Made by a program: the position numbers and the translations under genes. Positions 34,485-43,484 of a stretch of DNA of 64,000 nt are shown piece by piece; the first letter of the stretch is position 1; every line of letters begins with the position of its first letter. A model generated the notes under the pieces. The model was given only the letters and a program-made list of their open reading frames with translations, did not search any database and had not been told where the DNA came from. Source of the DNA: an uncultured Spirochaeta sp. (GTDB lineage Bacteria > Spirochaetota > Spirochaetia > DSM-27196 > Alkalispirochaetaceae); assembly GCA_913030605.1 (NCBI GenBank), contig CAJWEZ010000018.1, forward strand, positions 1 through 64,000, given 5' to 3'.

Positions 34485-35062
34485 CCTTTGCACCGGGCGA
34501 TTCAATCAAGGCGCTCATCTTCGATATCGACGGCACGCTGTTGGACACGATGACGGTCCACTGGCAGGCGTGGCGCGAAACGATGGCGGCGTACGGTATC
34601 GATATGACACGGGAGCTGTTCGACCGTCTGGCGGGACAAACGAGTCCCGATATCGTCCGGCAGCTGGAGCGCGAGTTCGACCGGGAGCTGCCGGCGGAGG
34701 AAATCTCCATGGCGAAGGATCAGGCGTTCGTGCGTCACGCGCCGCTCATTCAACCGATCGCTCCGGTCCTGGAAATCGCACAGCGATTCTCGGGAACGCT
34801 GGCCCTCGGAGCGGCGACCAACGAACACTTCGGCGTTTCCAACATCGTCATGCGGACGACGGGTCTCACGCCGCTTTTTCAGGCGATGGTTACCGCCGAC
34901 GAGGTGGACAACCCCAAACCGGCACCGGACCTGTTTCTGGAGTGCGCCCGGCGCCTCGGCGTGGCCCCCGAGGCGTGTCACGTTTTCGAGGACAGTCGCT
35001 ACGGTGTCGCCGCCGCCGAGGCCGCCGGCATGGTGGTCACCGACGTCCACGAGCTGCTCTGA
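34481..35062 (+). CDS. HAD-superfamily phosphatase, beta-phosphoglucomutase-like
   Basis: A 193-residue HAD hydrolase: motif I FDIDGTLLDT, motif II threonine/serine in LGAATNEHF, and motifs III/IV in NPKPAPDLF and FEDSRYGVAAAEAAGM. The cap is the small four-helix type found in phosphoglycolate phosphatases and beta-phosphoglucomutases. Substrate not defined. GTG start coupled to the M29 stop as GTGA. Confidence 0.9.
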   Translation: MTFAPGDSIKALIFDIDGTLLDTMTVHWQAWRETMAAYGIDMTRELFDRLAGQTSPDIVRQLEREFDRELPAEEISMAKDQAFVRHAPLIQPIAPVLEIAQRFSGTLALGAATNEHFGVSNIVMRTTGLTPLFQAMVTADEVDNPKPAPDLFLECARRLGVAPEACHVFEDSRYGVAAAEAAGMVVTDVHELL

Positions 35063-35066
35063 CGCG

Positions 35067-36053
35067 GTGCGCGACGACCGGACGCCGGTAGCCTTTGTCG
35101 GTCTCGGACGGATCGCCTCGCTCCTCGAGGACGATCCCCGCCGCGAAAAACCGGCAACCCACGCCGGCGCCGTGGCATCGCGGCACGACTGCCGGATCGC
35201 CGGCGGTTACGACCGGGATCCCGATCGGTGTCGCGCCTTCGCCGCACGATGGAACACCCGCACCTACGACCGGTTCGACGACATGCTCTCCGGCGAGGCG
35301 CCGGGGATCGTGGTGATCGCGACCCACCCCGACAGCCACGAGCACTACCTGCGCCGGTCGGTTCGCGCCGGCGTACCCGTCGTTGTATGCGAGAAACCGG
35401 TCGCCCATACACGGGCGGCTGCACGGCGGATGGCGACCCTCGAGCGCCGGGGGCCGACCCGTGTGGTGGTGAACCACGAACGCCGGTTCTCCGCCGACTA
35501 TCGGCTTGTCCGTGACGCCGTCCGCACCGAACGATTCGGCGCGGTACAGGCGGTGACGGCGCGTCTGTATTTCGGACGAACGGCCCGCCACGACCAGGTG
35601 TTCATGCACGACGGTACCCACCTGCTCGACGCGATCAACTTCCTGACCGACGATCGCGTGCGCCTGACCCGTCGTGTCGGACGCTACCGGAGTCGGCTCT
35701 CGTCCGTCTTTCTCCACGGTCGGACCGCTCGTCGGCGGGTACCGGTGGCGATTGAGATTGGCGCCGGACACGACTATCTTGATCTGGTGATCGATCTGAC
35801 CTTCGAGGGCGGCGAGATCCGTGTCGGAAACGGGATCTTCGAGTGGCGCGTGAGCCGCGAGAGCCCGTTCTACAGCGGGTACCGGTCGCTGCAGTCACTG
35901 CGACGAAACGTGCCGGAACCCACCGGGTACTTCGCCGGAATGATCGCCGAAGCCGTGCGGCTGTTCCATGATCCCTCCGCGGTGTCCGGTTCGCGGATCG
36001 CGGACGGCGAGGCGGTGGTTCGGGAGATCAGGAGGGCCGGATGGCTGCTCTGA
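35067..36053 (+). CDS. Gfo/Idh/MocA family NAD(P)-dependent oxidoreductase
   Basis: A 328-residue sugar or inositol dehydrogenase-like protein. The Rossmann motif is VAFVGLGRIASLL and the family lysine lies in VVCEKPVAHT. The catalytic region reads VFMHDGTHLLDAINF with the expected aspartate and histidine. The GTG at 35067, four bases after the HAD stop, fits the Rossmann start; the frame extends upstream without conservation. It overlaps ktrB by 13 bases. No sugar transport genes are adjacent, so substrate is open. Confidence 0.88.
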   Translation: MRDDRTPVAFVGLGRIASLLEDDPRREKPATHAGAVASRHDCRIAGGYDRDPDRCRAFAARWNTRTYDRFDDMLSGEAPGIVVIATHPDSHEHYLRRSVRAGVPVVVCEKPVAHTRAAARRMATLERRGPTRVVVNHERRFSADYRLVRDAVRTERFGAVQAVTARLYFGRTARHDQVFMHDGTHLLDAINFLTDDRVRLTRRVGRYRSRLSSVFLHGRTARRRVPVAIEIGAGHDYLDLVIDLTFEGGEIRVGNGIFEWRVSRESPFYSGYRSLQSLRRNVPEPTGYFAGMIAEAVRLFHDPSAVSGSRIADGEAVVREIRRAGWLL

Positions 36054-37471
36054 CGCGGTGGCTGGAGCTGCTGTGGGATCGGCCGGCGCGGATCGTCAGC
36101 GCCTCCTTTGTCACGGTTGCGCTGGTCGGAACCGCGTTGTTAATGATCCCCGCCGCCACGACCGCGCCCGGGGCGCTGCGGTTCCTCGACGCCCTGTTTA
36201 CCGCCACCTCCGCTGTCTGTGTCACCGGACTAATCGTTGTGGATACCGCCACAGCGTTCACCACGTTCGGGCAGGGTGTCATATTGCTCCTGATCCAGAT
36301 CGGCGGGCTGGGGATCATGGCCTTTACCGTGTCCACCGTGTATCTGGTCCGCCGCCGGCTGACGATGGACGAGGCGGAGCTACTCTCGTTCATGCTCAAC
36401 GAGCGGAATCGCCACGTGGTGGCGCGCCAGCTCCGGGACGTGATCCTCCTGACCTTCGCAATCGAGGCGGTCGGCGCGGTTGTCCTGACCGCCGCGTTCG
36501 TGGCGCGGGGAACCGCCGTCGGCACGGCGGTGTGGTACGGGGTTTTTCACGCGGTTTCGGCGTTCTGTAACGCCGGGTTCGCGCTGTTCTCGGACAGTCT
36601 CGAACAGTTTGTGTCTGCTCCCGTGATCAACGTGTCGGTGATGCTCCTGATCGTGGCCGGCGGGATCGGGTTTGGAACCTTGATTCTGTTCCGCCGCGAT
36701 CCGGTACCGCAGGTGGCCGACGCCGCCGATGAGCCACTCACCTATCAGCCCCGGATCGTCTCCGGCGGTCGCATGGCCGGCGTCGGCCGACGTCTGGGAA
36801 TGCCCCAGGCACTGGCCGCCCGGGTCGCCGTCACCGGAACCGTCGTGCTGATTATTCTCGGGGCGGTCCTGTACTACCTGCTGGAAGCGCGTCACGCACT
36901 TCTGGGTATGTCGCTTCCCCGGAAATACCTTGCCGCGCTGTTCCAGTCGGTCACACTGAGGACTGCGGGGTTTGACACGGTGGCCTTCAGCGACGTCCGA
37001 CGTGCAACGCTGCTCGTTACGCTTCCGTTTATGTTTATCGGTGGTGCCTCCGGCGGTACGGCCGGTGGAATCAAGATCGGAAGCGCCGCGGTGCTCGTCG
37101 CCGAGGTCCGTCGATTCCTGCTCCGACAGCGTGATGCGGTGGTGTTCCACCGCCGGCTCGCGGGACGTCTGATCACACAGGCGGTCGTGCTGTCGATGGC
37201 CGGTGTCGCCGCGGTGTTTGTCGCCACCACGATGCTCTCGATAACCGAGACGGCGCCCCTCGAAACGATCGTGTTCGAGGTGGTGTCGGCCCTGGGTACC
37301 GTCGGCCTCAGCACCGGGCTCACGGGAACGCTGAGCGATACCGGCCGAGTGGTCGTCGTACTGCTGATGTTTGTTGGACGTCTGGGGCCGCTGACGCTGT
37401 TCGCCGCCCTGCGTCCGGAAGGAAAAACCGCCAACGTACGGGTGCCGGAAGGCGAACTGCCCGTAGGATAG
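36041..37471 (+). CDS. ktrB: Potassium uptake protein KtrB (Trk/Ktr family)
   Basis: A 476-residue membrane channel-like subunit with the fourfold M1-P-M2 repeat of Trk/Ktr/HKT transporters. Selectivity-filter segments are visible as TATSAVCVTGL, AVSAFCNAGFAL, SVTLRTAGFDTV and SALGTVGLSTGL, each with the critical glycine. It moves potassium, usually with sodium dependence, under control of the KtrA ring encoded 19 bases downstream. Overlaps the Gfo/Idh gene by 13 bases. Confidence 0.96.
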   Translation: MAALTRWLELLWDRPARIVSASFVTVALVGTALLMIPAATTAPGALRFLDALFTATSAVCVTGLIVVDTATAFTTFGQGVILLLIQIGGLGIMAFTVSTVYLVRRRLTMDEAELLSFMLNERNRHVVARQLRDVILLTFAIEAVGAVVLTAAFVARGTAVGTAVWYGVFHAVSAFCNAGFALFSDSLEQFVSAPVINVSVMLLIVAGGIGFGTLILFRRDPVPQVADAADEPLTYQPRIVSGGRMAGVGRRLGMPQALAARVAVTGTVVLIILGAVLYYLLEARHALLGMSLPRKYLAALFQSVTLRTAGFDTVAFSDVRRATLLVTLPFMFIGGASGGTAGGIKIGSAAVLVAEVRRFLLRQRDAVVFHRRLAGRLITQAVVLSMAGVAAVFVATTMLSITETAPLETIVFEVVSALGTVGLSTGLTGTLSDTGRVVVVLLMFVGRLGPLTLFAALRPEGKTANVRVPEGELPVG

Positions 37472-37490
37472 TCGGGAAGGAGTCACTGAG

Positions 37491-38186
37491 ATGGACCGAC
37501 AGACGATCGCGGTGCTTGGACTTGGAACGTTCGGCCAGAGCCTGTGCCGTGCCCTCAAACAGGGGGCCACCGACGTGATCGCCGTCGACCGCCACGAGGC
37601 CAACGTGGAGTCGATCAAGGACATCGTGGACGTCGCGATGACCGGAGACGCCACCGATCCCGCCGTGCTCCAGGCCGCCGGGGTTGCCGATTGCGATGTA
37701 GCGATTGTGGCGATCGGGGAGAACACCGAGAGCAGCATCATCACGACGTTGAACCTCCAGGACCTGGGCATCGCCGCGATCTACGCCCGGGCGATGACAC
37801 CGATGCACCGGCGCGTACTGCGCAAACTGGGGATCGCACAGATCATCAACCCGGAGGAGGAGGTCGCAGTCCGGCTTGCGGCGTCGCTGTCGGAACACGG
37901 CATCGAACAGCTTGTGGACCTGGGAGAGGGCTACTCCTTCGTGGTGACCACGGCGCCGACGGACTGCGTGGGCAAGACGCTGGCGGACCTCGACCTTCGC
38001 AGGGCATACCGTGTCAACGTCGTGGGAATTCGCCGGGACACCCAGGGGAGTGCCGAGGGCGGGATCGACTTCAGCTATTCGCGCTTCGTCCTCCCCGATG
38101 GGAACACCGTGGTGGAGGAGCAGGACCGTCTCCTGGTGGTCGGGCGCCCCGAGGACATCAGGCGACTCGCCGAAGGCGGGAGGTGA
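37491..38186 (+). CDS. ktrA: Potassium uptake regulatory subunit KtrA (RCK domain protein)
   Basis: A 231-residue cytosolic subunit with an N-terminal RCK_N Rossmann domain (VLGLGTFGQSLCRAL, then AVDRHEANVE and the acidic end of the second strand) and a C-terminal RCK_C domain. It binds ATP/ADP and gates KtrB. The ATG has a GGAAGGAG site eight bases upstream, so it is one of the conventionally initiated genes. Its stop overlaps the following GTG start. Confidence 0.95.
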   Translation: MDRQTIAVLGLGTFGQSLCRALKQGATDVIAVDRHEANVESIKDIVDVAMTGDATDPAVLQAAGVADCDVAIVAIGENTESSIITTLNLQDLGIAAIYARAMTPMHRRVLRKLGIAQIINPEEEVAVRLAASLSEHGIEQLVDLGEGYSFVVTTAPTDCVGKTLADLDLRRAYRVNVVGIRRDTQGSAEGGIDFSYSRFVLPDGNTVVEEQDRLLVVGRPEDIRRLAEGGR

Positions 38187-39010
38187 AGCTGGTGGCTCAG
38201 AGAACACGCCGACCGCGTGCGTACATGGTGCCAAGACGGACGATCGTGGTCCTGGCAGCGGCCGTGGGTGCCGCCGCCGCCACGGGACTGGTGCTCCTGA
38301 TACGCGTTCATCTCGATGTACTCCCCACGGACCTGGCGCTGCTGGAGGTGGCCGCCGGCCTGCTGATCCTGATCCTGCTGCTTGTGGGGACGGCGCCCTT
38401 GCGCCTGCGCCTCCTCAATCGTCGCCTCGAACGCGCGCTCCTGGAGCTCGAGACCGGGAGCCTCGCGGCGGCCGAAAACCCTCTGGGCGCGCTCGGCGCG
38501 GCGTTTCAGGAACACTATCGACTGCTGTGGCGCACCGGGGCACTGCAGCGCGGCACGATCGCCGTTCAGACCACGCTCATCGAGAACCTGATGGGGGCAC
38601 TTCCGGGAAAACTGATCGTCCTGGATGGCCAGGGACGGGTTCGCTACCGCAGCGCCGCGGTGGATTCGGCCGTCGGAGCTCAGGGCGACCCGCTGTCCCG
38701 GAATACCGACCCGCCGATTCACGCGGTGATCGCCTCGCTGGTACACGGCGAGCCGGTCTCGGACGTGCGGATGGGCGGAGAGCGCTTCTTCTGCTACGGC
38801 GTATCGGGGCCGGTTCTGCTTCGTCGCGGCAGTGATCCCGCCGCCACGCTTGAACCGCGGGAGGGACTTGCCTATGTCGTGCTCTCCGATCGCGAAATCG
38901 CCAATCCCCGCAGTCGTCCGGCGCAGGTTCCCACGGGACCCGTGTCGGCGAGACGGACCGTGCTTTCCTCGCTGGAACAGCTCTTTCGACGGCGTCGGCG
39001 AGAGAGATAG
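38183..39010 (+). CDS. Two-helix membrane protein with degenerate PAS-like domain, unknown function
   Basis: A 275-residue protein: two transmembrane helices at about 20-40 and 50-70 with a short loop, a linker, then a cytoplasmic part around 125-215 where LIVLDGQGRVRYRSAAVD resembles a PAS beta-hairpin. A basic C-terminus ends in a run of arginines. No kinase, cyclase or other output domain is present. GTG start overlaps the ktrA stop as GTGA, so it may be a membrane sensor or assembly partner for the potassium system. Confidence 0.7.
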   Translation: MKLVAQRTRRPRAYMVPRRTIVVLAAAVGAAAATGLVLLIRVHLDVLPTDLALLEVAAGLLILILLLVGTAPLRLRLLNRRLERALLELETGSLAAAENPLGALGAAFQEHYRLLWRTGALQRGTIAVQTTLIENLMGALPGKLIVLDGQGRVRYRSAAVDSAVGAQGDPLSRNTDPPIHAVIASLVHGEPVSDVRMGGERFFCYGVSGPVLLRRGSDPAATLEPREGLAYVVLSDREIANPRSRPAQVPTGPVSARRTVLSSLEQLFRRRRRER

Positions 39011-39021
39011 GGGAAGCCGCG

Positions 39022-40392
39022 TCAGGGCGCGGCGGTGTCAGCCGGGGCCGACGTGTTCTCCCCGGTGCCGGCGGTGCCGTCGGTGGTGTCGGGGGTCGGT
39101 GCATCGCTCGGTTGGGAAGTCTCCGCGGCGGGTCCGCTGCGGATTGCGTCCATCTGCTGTTGCAGTGACTGCATCCTCTGCGCCATCTGAAGTGTCTCCG
39201 ACGCCGGCTGGAACGTAGGATCGAGGTCCGTGACCTGCTGCGTCAGCTCGATGGTACGTTCCAGGTCACCCTCGGCGAACGCCTGCAGCGCATCCAGGTA
39301 GAGTGTCCGGATCCGGGCCTGACGGTCGCCACGACCGCGGTCCCCGAGAGAAAAGCCTGCCTGCAGACTGAATCGGTCAAACGCCGTCAACTGCGTCGTC
39401 ATATCGAGGGTGTAATTCACGGTCACGGTCATATCCTGGACGGTAACACTGCCGCCCATGGTGATGCGCGGGTTTCCGCCCTTGAGCTGAAAACCGCTTC
39501 GCATCACAAAAAAGTCTGTCACCGTCACCGCGATACCCGTGGCGTACCCCACCGGTTCCGCGGGGAGCGGGGAGAACGGCGTCATGGGGACGGTGACATC
39601 CAGTCCGATCAGCAGCGGTCGAAACGGTGAATAGGCGATCCCCGAGGTCCAGTTGGTGGGCAGCGGCTCCCCCAGCACGTTGGGTCCGAGATTGCGGATC
39701 ACCGTTCCGACGGAAAAGTTGCGGTCCCGGGAGGGGTAGAATTTCAGCAGGTTGAATCGCGAGAGCAGCCCGAGGTCAACCATGAAACCCGCGGCTGACT
39801 GGTTGGGGGCGATCTGTTCGGGAATGCCGCGGTAGGCGGCCTTCACGTTGGCGCCGGCGGAGACGCCGTTAAAATAGAAACTGTTAAAGAAGTTGTACGA
39901 CAGGTTGCCGGCGACGATCGCTTCGAGGTAGCGTGCCGTCCCCTGTTGGATTCCAAAGTCATCGTACTCCGTGAACGGCACGTGGAGAAACTTTCCGCCG
40001 ACTCCGACACCGAAATCTTCGAGGCGGGTCGTATAGCCCAGGCCCTCCATGTTCGTGTCGGCGATCAGGTTGTTGTGAAACAGCGCGAGTTCGGTGTACT
40101 GGAGGTCTGAACTTGCGGCGGGGTTTGCCTCGAGAAAGGTGACGTCGCGGGCACCGGCGGTGTATGCGGTTCCCATCGCTTCGTACTCCCCACCGATGGG
40201 GATGGACAGGGTTGGAAACACGGTCAGACCGGTATTCTGGACATCCTCAACCGCAAAGCGGTTGGCGATGTCTCCGTACCAGTCGCTGAACGCCTGTTCG
40301 GAGACGCCGGAGGCCCGGACAGCCGGGGCACAGACGATGAGTGCAGCGAGTAACAGGTATGCGCGTCGTGGCCCGGTCATTCCGAATTTCAT
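39022..40392 (-). CDS. UPF0164 family spirochaetal outer-membrane protein (FadL/PorV-like)
   Basis: A 456-residue exported protein with a signal peptide ending near VRASG. The middle has alternating beta strands and the block GTAYTAGARDVTFLEANPAASS typical of the UPF0164/PorV group related to FadL barrels. A small helical repeat (FAEGDLERTIELTQQVTDLD) and a Thr/Pro/Ala-rich tail follow. Treponema pallidum has several UPF0164 proteins (I recall the TP0856-TP0859 group) thought to import long-chain fatty acids or other hydrophobic solutes. Good GAGGT site before the ATG; convergent with the ktr operon by 11 bases. Confidence 0.85.
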   Translation of the reverse strand: MKFGMTGPRRAYLLLAALIVCAPAVRASGVSEQAFSDWYGDIANRFAVEDVQNTGLTVFPTLSIPIGGEYEAMGTAYTAGARDVTFLEANPAASSDLQYTELALFHNNLIADTNMEGLGYTTRLEDFGVGVGGKFLHVPFTEYDDFGIQQGTARYLEAIVAGNLSYNFFNSFYFNGVSAGANVKAAYRGIPEQIAPNQSAAGFMVDLGLLSRFNLLKFYPSRDRNFSVGTVIRNLGPNVLGEPLPTNWTSGIAYSPFRPLLIGLDVTVPMTPFSPLPAEPVGYATGIAVTVTDFFVMRSGFQLKGGNPRITMGGSVTVQDMTVTVNYTLDMTTQLTAFDRFSLQAGFSLGDRGRGDRQARIRTLYLDALQAFAEGDLERTIELTQQVTDLDPTFQPASETLQMAQRMQSLQQQMDAIRSGPAAETSQPSDAPTPDTTDGTAGTGENTSAPADTAAP

Positions 40393-40448
40393 TCTACCTC
40401 GCAGGTGCCGATTATTCTATATGTGGTATCGGTTTGCGTGAGTAGCGA

Positions 40449-40477
40449 TTGATCGCGTCGCCGTGATAGACTACACC
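40449..40477 (+). promoter_or_regulatory. Promoter of the 998-residue protein and SpoIIE receptor unit
   Basis: -35 TTGATC (40449-40454), 17 bases, -10 TACACC (40472-40477), ten bases to the ATG at 40488. The leader would be only a few bases, too short for a normal ribosome-binding site although GGGAAGGGG directly abuts the ATG. Confidence 0.45.
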
Positions 40478-40487
40478 CGGGAAGGGG

Positions 40488-43484
40488 ATGACAAAAACGT
40501 TCCGTCGCTGGCTCCTTACAGGCATGATTCTCCTCTCCGCGGTGGGCGTTGTATGGTCCAACGGACAGAAGGAGGACCCGATCCGGCAGGCACGGCAACT
40601 CGTGTCCGAAAACCGCATCAACGACGCCATCCTGCTCCTTGAACAGACCGTCCGCGACAACCCCGACCGAATCCAGGAAGCCGAAGCGCTGATGCGCACG
40701 ATCCGCGAAATCCGCGGTGAATACAATGTCCTCTTCGAACAGCTGATCGACAACCTCGTCAACAATCCCGACGACATCGAACGCACTCTTGCCATCATCG
40801 ACCAGATGGAAGCGCTGGATGAGTTTCCCAACGAACGCGTGGTCCAGCAGGTACAGGACGCACGTATCGTTGCACAGCTCGCGTACGACCGCAACCTGTT
40901 CAACCGTCGCATGGACGAGGCCCGAACGATGCTGCAGCAGGGCGAGTATCTCGCGGCGGTGGATGTGTATACCGAACTCGACACTCTCCAGCGCGACCGC
41001 TTCGAATCGCGGGGCTACGGTGATATCTTCGTGAACTCGGTCAACCAGGCGGTGACCAGCATGACCGCCGTTACGGTCGATTTCCGGCAGGCGCTGCCGC
41101 CGTACCGACAGGCGGGCACGGCGATTCTCCAGCAGGCGCGGCAGGACGTCCTGCTCCTCGACCAGCAGGATCTCACGCCGTTCTTCAGTGAGGCGGCGCG
41201 TATGGCCTCCATCGTGGATCGTGCCGATCGGGCGGCGCAGGATGTGGCTGTGATCCGGTCGCAGGTTCCCCTGCAGTTTCCCGACGATCCCGTGGACTGG
41301 TATCTCAATTTCCAGGACATGCTCGCCCGGGGACGTGCGGACTACCGCGGCGAAGAGGGGTTCGTATACGCCGTCCGGGAGGCGTACCGCGAAACGGTCG
41401 GGCAGCTCGCAGACGCCGGTCGCAGCCAGACCGAACAGCTGCTGACGCGGGCCGCCACCGCCGCAGACAATGAGAACTACCAGTCCGCGGCGGATCGTTT
41501 CGCCACCGCCGTGCAGACCGCGGCGCTGTGGGAGCAGGCGGTGACGGTGGAGACGGGAATCTTCGACCAGAACCCGCCTGTGGACCAGGTGGTCTCCACC
41601 GTCGGCGAGGACGGGGCGACGCAGATCGTGGCGGCCCGCACCAACCGCCGGGTCTCGGCAAGCCTGTCCGATCTGAGCACGACGATGCGGGATTTCGTCG
41701 CCCGGTCGGTTGACCGTCAGGCGGACCTGTTTTCGCTGCAAAGCCAGATCGACGCCGCCCGCGCGACCGTGGACACGCTCCAGTCGGGGCGAGACGACCT
41801 CGAGACTGCCGTCCAACCGATTCAGACCCTGCCGGCGGCGGCGCGGACGGAAGAAACCCGCCAGCGACTCGCCGACGGTATGAGCCGGTGGCAGCGGGCG
41901 ATCGCGCGGGCGATGGACCGGCAGCGCCAGCTCGCGGTCGCGATCAGCACGACTCGCACCGCCGGCTTCGACGATGCTCTGGACGCGGAACTGGCGCGGA
42001 TGCAGGAGCTGGCGCCGCTGAACGAGGGCGTACAGGAACAGCAGGGTGAGGACGCCGCGACCGCCCGCACGGTCCGCTACCCGGACCGTGCCCTTGCAGG
42101 CTACCGGGAGGTCCGCGACCGCCTGGCAGGCATCGCGGATACCGTCGGTACCGCCCGGGACGAGCTTGCCGCGGAGGACGACTACGTCCTCTCGGCGTCG
42201 CTCGTGCAGACCGAACAGGAACGGCTGGCACAGCTGGGCTCCCGGACCGCAGATCTGGTCTCCCGCGCCGATGCCGGGATTGCGGACGCGCAGGACCTCA
42301 TCGCGCGGGCGCAACAACTTCAGGAAGAGGCAAACCAGCGCATCGCGGACACCCGCGCCGCGATCTCGGGCTTTCAGGTTGACGCCGCCCGCAACAACTA
42401 TGCAGCGGCGCGGGAGGCGTTTCTGGCGTCGCTGGAGTTGCGCGAAGACCCGCAGCTGCGGGAGCAGTCCGATCAGATCATCCAGCAGGTGGGTGCGCAG
42501 CTTCAGGAGCTCGAGAACGTGCTCGTCGTGCGTCGGGTCCGGGAACTGATCACCCAGGCGGAGGAGCTCTACAATCAGGACAGCTATGTCGCCGCCCGGG
42601 ACACGCTGCTGGCGGCGCAGGAGACGTGGTCGCAGACCAACGTCGACCCCAATACGGAGGTCGAACGACTCCTTCGGCTCGTCACGGCGGCGTTGAGCCT
42701 GGAGGAGGGCCGCGAGCTTTCGGTGACCGATCCGTTGTATCCGATCCTCGGGAACTACCTCAGCATCGCCCGGGAGGATTACAATCGCGCGCGACAGCTG
42801 TTCGATGCCGGTCAGACCGATCGCGCGAACGTCCTCTTCGACCGTGCCGTCGAAAACCTGCGCAACGTCCGCGACGTCCGGCCGCTCAACTGGGACGCGC
42901 GCATTCTGGAACTCCGAATCGCCCAGATCCGCAACGCCAGCGACTTTGACCAGGTGTTCGCGGCACGATACGAGCAGGCGGTGAATCGTCTGGACCAGGC
43001 GGGGCCGCTTCAGGTCTACAGCGAACTCGAGGTTCTCGCCGAAATCAACCCGGACTATCCGGGCCTCCAGGATCAGCTGCGCCGGCTGGAGATCGCACTC
43101 AATCTTCGCGAGAACCCGGTGGACCAGGCCCGTATCAACCAGGCGGCCCAGCTCTACAGCCGGGCGCAGCAGCTCGCAAACGGGACGCGGGACCAGGCGC
43201 AGGTCGCCGTGAGTCTGCTGGAACAGGCGGTGGATCTGAATCCCCGCAACAGCGACGCGAAGTTTTTGCTGGACCAGTTGCGGATACGGCTCGGGGGCCA
43301 GGCAACGGTGGCCCTGAACAGCGCCGATGAGCAGCAGTACCGCCGCGCCGAAACGCTGTTCAGCCAGGGACGTGTGCTGCAGGCGCTCCAAATCACAGAA
43401 CGCCTGCTTGCGCAGGGCAACAACCAGAATTATCCACCCCTCGTGGACCTTCGCAGGAGGATCGCACTACGACTCGGCATCTGA
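40488..43484 (+). CDS. Large exported helical-repeat (TPR/coiled-coil) protein
   Basis: A 998-residue protein with signal peptide MTKTFRRWLLTGMILLSAVG and a charged Gln/Arg/Ala-rich body of helical pairs. TPR-like units are clear at both ends (INDAILLLEQTVRDNPDRIQ; VAVSLLEQAVDLNPRNSDAK; RVLQALQITERLLAQG) with long coiled-coil-like stretches between. It probably forms an elongated periplasmic scaffold. The last codons overlap the apparent start of the Asp-box/SpoIIE receptor, so the two are co-made. I recall a similar long TPR protein next to the UPF0164 cluster in Treponema; function unknown. Confidence 0.88.
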   Translation: MTKTFRRWLLTGMILLSAVGVVWSNGQKEDPIRQARQLVSENRINDAILLLEQTVRDNPDRIQEAEALMRTIREIRGEYNVLFEQLIDNLVNNPDDIERTLAIIDQMEALDEFPNERVVQQVQDARIVAQLAYDRNLFNRRMDEARTMLQQGEYLAAVDVYTELDTLQRDRFESRGYGDIFVNSVNQAVTSMTAVTVDFRQALPPYRQAGTAILQQARQDVLLLDQQDLTPFFSEAARMASIVDRADRAAQDVAVIRSQVPLQFPDDPVDWYLNFQDMLARGRADYRGEEGFVYAVREAYRETVGQLADAGRSQTEQLLTRAATAADNENYQSAADRFATAVQTAALWEQAVTVETGIFDQNPPVDQVVSTVGEDGATQIVAARTNRRVSASLSDLSTTMRDFVARSVDRQADLFSLQSQIDAARATVDTLQSGRDDLETAVQPIQTLPAAARTEETRQRLADGMSRWQRAIARAMDRQRQLAVAISTTRTAGFDDALDAELARMQELAPLNEGVQEQQGEDAATARTVRYPDRALAGYREVRDRLAGIADTVGTARDELAAEDDYVLSASLVQTEQERLAQLGSRTADLVSRADAGIADAQDLIARAQQLQEEANQRIADTRAAISGFQVDAARNNYAAAREAFLASLELREDPQLREQSDQIIQQVGAQLQELENVLVVRRVRELITQAEELYNQDSYVAARDTLLAAQETWSQTNVDPNTEVERLLRLVTAALSLEEGRELSVTDPLYPILGNYLSIAREDYNRARQLFDAGQTDRANVLFDRAVENLRNVRDVRPLNWDARILELRIAQIRNASDFDQVFAARYEQAVNRLDQAGPLQVYSELEVLAEINPDYPGLQDQLRRLEIALNLRENPVDQARINQAAQLYSRAQQLANGTRDQAQVAVSLLEQAVDLNPRNSDAKFLLDQLRIRLGGQATVALNSADEQQYRRAETLFSQGRVLQALQITERLLAQGNNQNYPPLVDLRRRIALRLGI

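Noticed and set aside
40389-43391. A 1000-codon open frame on the minus strand opposite the 998-residue protein
   Set aside because: The plus-strand protein has a signal peptide, TPR-like repeats and a promoter; the antisense frame is arginine/valine-rich without motifs and arises from GC-rich third positions.
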